Source of the DNA: Bacteroidales bacterium
GTDB taxonomy: Bacteria > Bacteroidota > Bacteroidia > Bacteroidales > UBA3824
DNA: 64,000 bases
NCBI GenBank assembly: GCA_017960885.1
Contig: JAGCYI010000230.1
Coordinates: 1-64,000, forward strand
Direction of reading: 5' to 3'
Position numbers and translations under genes: made by a program
Part shown: positions 60,517-64,000 of the stretch, in pieces
Layout: each line of letters begins with the position of its first letter
How positions within the stretch are numbered: position 1 is the stretch's first letter
The notes under the pieces: model-generated
What the model saw: the letters and a program-made list of their open reading frames with translations, nothing else
What the model was told of the DNA's origin: nothing
The model's database searches: none

Positions 60517-60542
60517 TTTTTGAATAATAATGAATTATATGA

Positions 60543-61763
60543 CTATAAATTCTTTACAATAAGTGTCGAGTTTGTACCGCCAAAGCCGAACGAGTTGGAG
60601 AGGAACATGTCGAAATGTGCGTCTACTCTCTGTCCAGGGATGTTGAGCTTAGCGGAGTCTTCGTCGGGATTTTCAAAGTTGAGGTTGGCTGCTACAAAAT
60701 TGTTTTTCATCATAAGGATTGAATAGATAACTTCGCTTGCGCCAGCCATCCACATTTCGTGTCCGGTCTGACTCTTGGTAGATGTAACGTAAGGTTTGCA
60801 GTCGCCAAAGATCTGCGAGATGGCCTTAGCCTCGTTCATGTCGCCGATGTGTGTTGAAGTAGCATGTGCGTTAACATATCCTATCTCGTTGACATTCACG
60901 CCAGAAAGACGGAGGCAGTTTTCCAACGATTTAGCAGGACCTGCAACGTTGGGCGATGAGATGTGGTCGCCGTTCGACGAGAATCCCCAGCCTTTGATTT
61001 CTGCTATTATGTTTGCGCCACGTTTTACTGCGTGTTCGTATTCTTCGATGATTACAGTGGCTGCGCCGCCGCCGGGAACAAGACCGTCGCGGTCGCGGTC
61101 GAACGGACGTGATGCCTTGGTGGGAGCGTCCTCACGTGTAGAGAATGCGCTGATGCCGTCGAAGCTGCCTACTGCGTAGGGGTTAACCTCTTGTGCGCCA
61201 CCGCATACTACCATATCTTCCAAACCGTTGCGGATAAGGAGCGAGCCTAAGCCGATGGCGTGGCTGCCGCTTGCGCATGCGCCCGAAATGGTAAGGTTGA
61301 TGCCTCTGAGGTGGAAGATGCAGCCGAGGTTCATTGTAACGGTAGAGTTCATCGACTGGAAAATGCCGCCTGAACCAATCAGCGTGGTGTTCTTTTTCTT
61401 AAACATAGTTTCTACGCTCTTGTAGACAGGTTCGGCGCTTGAGTCATTGCCGTAGAGAAGTCCAACGCTGTTTGCGTCCAAATAGTCTTGGTCTATTTTT
61501 GCATTGTTGAGGGCTTCTACGGTGGCTACATAAGCGTATTTAGCTTGTTCGGGCATAAATACACGTTGAGCACGAGAGAGTTGTCCTTTGAGGTCGGGGA
61601 CGTCTACTTTGGAAGTAAGTCCTGAGCGGAATCCTAATTCTTTGCGTACAGGGTCTAAAATGATGCCCGATACACCGTTGTAAAGCGAGTTTTTAACTTC
61701 GTCAAGATTTTTGCCGAGGCACGAGTAAATTCCCATGCCAGTGATTACTACTCTTTTTTCCAT
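60543..61763 (-). CDS. Beta-ketoacyl-ACP synthase, FabF/FabB family
   Basis: A 406-residue ketosynthase that condenses an acyl chain with malonyl-ACP. The catalytic set is complete: Cys163 in ISGACASGSHA, His300 in VNAHATSTHIGD and His335 in TKSQTGHEMW. The sequence differs from housekeeping FabF (it lacks the usual GAAG after TGH, having MWMAGA), in line with a specialised cluster enzyme. It overlaps the acyltransferase gene by 16 bases. Confidence 0.92.
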   Translation of the reverse strand: MEKRVVITGMGIYSCLGKNLDEVKNSLYNGVSGIILDPVRKELGFRSGLTSKVDVPDLKGQLSRAQRVFMPEQAKYAYVATVEALNNAKIDQDYLDANSVGLLYGNDSSAEPVYKSVETMFKKKNTTLIGSGGIFQSMNSTVTMNLGCIFHLRGINLTISGACASGSHAIGLGSLLIRNGLEDMVVCGGAQEVNPYAVGSFDGISAFSTREDAPTKASRPFDRDRDGLVPGGGAATVIIEEYEHAVKRGANIIAEIKGWGFSSNGDHISSPNVAGPAKSLENCLRLSGVNVNEIGYVNAHATSTHIGDMNEAKAISQIFGDCKPYVTSTKSQTGHEMWMAGASEVIYSILMMKNNFVAANLNFENPDEDSAKLNIPGQRVDAHFDMFLSNSFGFGGTNSTLIVKNL

Positions 61764-63163
61764 GTATTTTTTGTTAATATGTTGTCTAATTTTTCAAATA
61801 AACGTTTTCTTAATTCAATTGTTTCGGCGAGACCTGTGCCGCGCCGCTTGTTTTGGCTGCGTTTTGACTTGATGCGGAATCTCCACTGCCGTTTGAGATA
61901 GATAAACAGCTGTCGGTAGTTCCATGCGAACAATCCGAGAAACGGCAACAGCACCAGGTGAATGCCAGCGTAGAGCCAGTTCCAAAAATACCCTTCTAAC
62001 AAAAAGAATATCGTGTAGAACAGCGGGAATGCCAGTAGCGCACCAACTGCAAAGCGGATTCCTCCCACAAACATTGTCATATGTCCGTTTCCTGCCTTGA
62101 ATTTTTTTGTCAGGGGTTGCGGCGACAAAAATATTAAAATATTTGGTATCGACGCTGCCACAAACAAAGGAAACAGGCAAATGAGCAACAAAAGACGGAA
62201 AATAAAGCTGCCTTTGTGGAACGGAATGTCAAAATTGTCGTCGGCTATGCGGAAACGTCCGCAGTTCTTTTTCAATGTGGCTGCATCGCTGTAGATTTCT
62301 TCGATAACTTCGGGCTGTTGCGCCTTTACATCTTCAAGCTCTTTGAAGAGAGCCTTGTCGGATTCAAGTTTGTCGGGCAGGTATGTGGGGTCGCCGCCGC
62401 AGAGTTTGCAGTAGCGTTTGCCGTATGTTTCGCGTATGTGGTCGATAGATTCGTAGTTGTCTAAATCGGTGATGTTGAGCATCATCGAGGAGATCTGCTC
62501 CCTTACCAGGTTGTTGACAGTGCGCTGAACGGTGCGGGGCTTGGTTTGGAATAGCTCGTAGTATGGCATGAGCGAAATGGGCTTGCCGCACACTATCATC
62601 ATGTCCTCGCGGAATTTGAAATAGTTGCTGTAATGGTTGCAGATGGGCAGGATTACGATGTCGGTTTTGAACTCGGATTTTTTCACGGCATCGAACGCCA
62701 TGCGCAGGTATCCCATCGAAAACTCGCCGAGCCAGCGTTTGTCTTGGTTGAGGGCTTCGGGAAATATCAGCACTGTGCCGCCCGAGAGAATTCTTTCGCC
62801 CGCTTCGGCAAAGATGTCGTAGTTGTTTTTGAGCGCGTCCATGCCGTCGAAGTCGATTCGGAACGCCGGCAGCAGGTAGATGCTGCGCAACAGCTTGCCA
62901 AGGAACGGACGGTTGAATGCGTCGGCACGTGTGAATATGCTTACAATGCGGTCGCGGAATGCGAACTCTACACCGAGTGCGTCGTTGAGTGCGTTCTGGT
63001 GGTTGGAGGCTATAATCAACGGTGTGCCTTTCTCTGGTATGTTTTCTCTGCCCAATACGTATATGTGCTTGTAGTACACGTTGTTGTGCAATACCCGCAG
63101 ATAATTTCGCATTACCCTGAAAAAGGCTTCTCCTAAAAGGCTTCTCTTTTTTTTCTTCAGCAT
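61748..63163 (-). CDS. PlsC-type acyltransferase with membrane domain
   Basis: A 471-residue lysophospholipid acyltransferase-family protein. The catalytic block IASNHQNALNDALG (His55, Asp61) and the acceptor motif FPEALNQDKRW (about 134-144) are present. After about residue 310 there are three to four membrane helices and a basic C-terminal tail. It should transfer an acyl chain to a glycerol-phosphate or similar acceptor at the membrane. In aryl-polyene/flexirubin clusters a LPLAT of this type is thought to lipidate the polyene. It starts 11 bases after the oxidoreductase gene. Confidence 0.88.
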   Translation of the reverse strand: MLKKKKRSLLGEAFFRVMRNYLRVLHNNVYYKHIYVLGRENIPEKGTPLIIASNHQNALNDALGVEFAFRDRIVSIFTRADAFNRPFLGKLLRSIYLLPAFRIDFDGMDALKNNYDIFAEAGERILSGGTVLIFPEALNQDKRWLGEFSMGYLRMAFDAVKKSEFKTDIVILPICNHYSNYFKFREDMMIVCGKPISLMPYYELFQTKPRTVQRTVNNLVREQISSMMLNITDLDNYESIDHIRETYGKRYCKLCGGDPTYLPDKLESDKALFKELEDVKAQQPEVIEEIYSDAATLKKNCGRFRIADDNFDIPFHKGSFIFRLLLLICLFPLFVAASIPNILIFLSPQPLTKKFKAGNGHMTMFVGGIRFAVGALLAFPLFYTIFFLLEGYFWNWLYAGIHLVLLPFLGLFAWNYRQLFIYLKRQWRFRIKSKRSQNKRRGTGLAETIELRKRLFEKLDNILTKNTWKKE

Positions 63164-63174
63164 AGTGTTTGGGT

Positions 63175-64000
63175 TTAGAGGTTTTGACGGAATTTGTCGG
63201 CTAAATGGAAACGCTTGATGAGGCGTTGTATTGCAAACTTGCCTGTAACTAGCGCGTTAGGCAGTCCGCCCGGAGTCTGCAGCCATTGTCCGGCAAGGCA
63301 GAGGTTGTCGATGCCGTCGATGTTGCCGTGGTGAACGAGCTTGGGCGCGTATGGAGTCTGGATGAATCCCATGTACGAACCTTTGTACGAACCCAGGTAG
63401 CGGTTGAAGCTCTTGGGCGTGCAAACTTCCAATAGCGACAGTTTGTCTTTGTATTGCGGGTAATGTTGTTCTAATCGTTTCTGCACTTCGGATGCTATGC
63501 GAAGTTTTTCGGCTTTGTACGCCTCAGGGTCTTTGTAGAGGTCTTCCCAATATTGATATTCATCGTCGTGCTGCACCAAAAGTATCTGAATGATGCCTTT
63601 GCCTTCGGGAGCGAAGCCGGGCTGGTCGGCGTAGTTGTTTACTATCACCACGTTGTGCTCGCGGTCTACTACTTTGTATGGTTCGCAGTTGAATATCTCC
63701 ATTGTGGGAATGTCGGTGGTTTCTTGGTCTACTCCAAAATAGAGGGTGATATTGCTGAACACGGGATGCGTGGTGGTATTGTTGAACGCCTTTTTTAGCT
63801 TGTCGTCCATGTAGTTGTGCCCGATTATATCAAACGCAACTTTAAGGTCGGTGGCTATAATCACATATTCGGGCTCTATGGATGTGCCGTCGGCAAAATT
63901 GATCTTAGTGATTTTTTTGTCGTTGATTTCGGCGTTGAGAGTTTTTTTCTTTACCGATATTTTTCCTCCGAGACTCAGATACTTGTCTCTCATGCGGTTG
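63175..64000 (-). CDS. Phytoene desaturase-like FAD oxidoreductase, N-terminal part beyond the edge
   Basis: The C-terminal 272 residues of a second CrtI/RetSat-like flavoprotein; the frame stays open to base 64000, so the FAD-loop half is outside. Visible are the central region with MRDKYLSLGGKISVKKK and VIIATDLKVAFDIIG, and the C-terminal FAD site NLCLAGQWLQTPGGLPNALVTGKFAIQ. It is related to but clearly distinct from the oxidoreductase at 54776-56263. It is the first visible gene of the leftward unit oxidoreductase-acyltransferase-ketosynthase. Confidence 0.85.
   Translation of the reverse strand, partial: NRMRDKYLSLGGKISVKKKTLNAEINDKKITKINFADGTSIEPEYVIIATDLKVAFDIIGHNYMDDKLKKAFNNTTTHPVFSNITLYFGVDQETTDIPTMEIFNCEPYKVVDREHNVVIVNNYADQPGFAPEGKGIIQILLVQHDDEYQYWEDLYKDPEAYKAEKLRIASEVQKRLEQHYPQYKDKLSLLEVCTPKSFNRYLGSYKGSYMGFIQTPYAPKLVHHGNIDGIDNLCLAGQWLQTPGGLPNALVTGKFAIQRLIKRFHLADKFRQNL

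Noticed and set aside
1..64000. tRNA, rRNA, IS element, prophage or CRISPR-Cas
   Set aside because: I looked through all intergenic gaps on both strands and saw no tRNA-like cloverleaf, rRNA segment, transposase, integrase, phage structural gene or repeat-spacer array.

Overview
The window comes from a chromosome of the phylum Bacteroidota, most likely order Bacteroidales. Protein families point there (LolE-type permease, DUF3098, T9SS-like C-terminus, WcaF/Gmd/Fcl sugar genes, PID-CTERM/exosortase pair). So do at least twenty promoters of the Bacteroidetes type (-7 TAnnTTTG, sometimes with TTTG about 19-20 bases upstream) and the near absence of Shine-Dalgarno sequences. I see no rRNA, tRNA, insertion sequence, prophage or CRISPR array. 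Both edges cut a gene: atpG on the left and an FAD oxidoreductase on the right.

Layout. 1-3900 (+): end of atpG, a SLATT/DUF4231 membrane protein, greA with a hairpin leader, a HIT protein and uppP. 3900-11270 (-): a lipoprotein, an operon panC-panD-acetyltransferase-glycosyltransferase, a thioredoxin lipoprotein, a tiny isolated + strand ORF with a strong terminator, then queA, truB, yidD and tdk. 11300-15110 (-): ispD behind a signalling module of GAF protein, CheB, a degenerate CheR and a canonical CheR. 15200-20800 (-): an LRR protein, then an operon headed by aroB with five envelope proteins, including a fusion ending in a YidD domain. 20900-23260 (+): metK behind a SAM-II-like riboswitch, then a PID-CTERM mini-protein and its exosortase.

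23240-31760 (-): a secreted protein usually mislabelled asparagine synthetase B, dnaB, accA, radA and a very large lipoprotein. 31870-43800: an unrecognised protein, a LolE-like permease, a methyltransferase, rbfA, a Lys/Glu-rich secreted protein, a degenerate Rieske-like lipoprotein divergent from it, an RlmL-like methyltransferase, dxr, an M23 peptidase, fcl/gmd and ftsX. 43800-53040 (mostly +): fabG, hom, two GYF/CD225 proteins, DUF2752, pncB (-), DUF805, then rplM-rpsI-rpsB-tsf.

53270-64000 (-): a C1 peptidase, DUF3098 and a lipid or polyene type biosynthetic cluster (FAD oxidoreductase, two hotdog dehydratase-like proteins, thioesterase, ACP, ketosynthase, acyltransferase, second oxidoreductase). 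It resembles aryl-polyene/flexirubin-type clusters and is interrupted by a CotH-family surface protein with its own promoter and terminator. It runs off the right edge.

Most genes are housekeeping. The parts most worth a second look are the exosortase/PID-CTERM pair, the aroB operon with the YidD fusion, the CheB/CheR/pseudo-CheR/GAF module, the ACP/ketosynthase cluster, and several cis-elements (greA leader hairpin, metK riboswitch, overlapping palindromic promoters at 36776-36794, 10-bp phased repeats at 53114-53198). All calls rest on reading the sequence and on memory of families; no database search was run.
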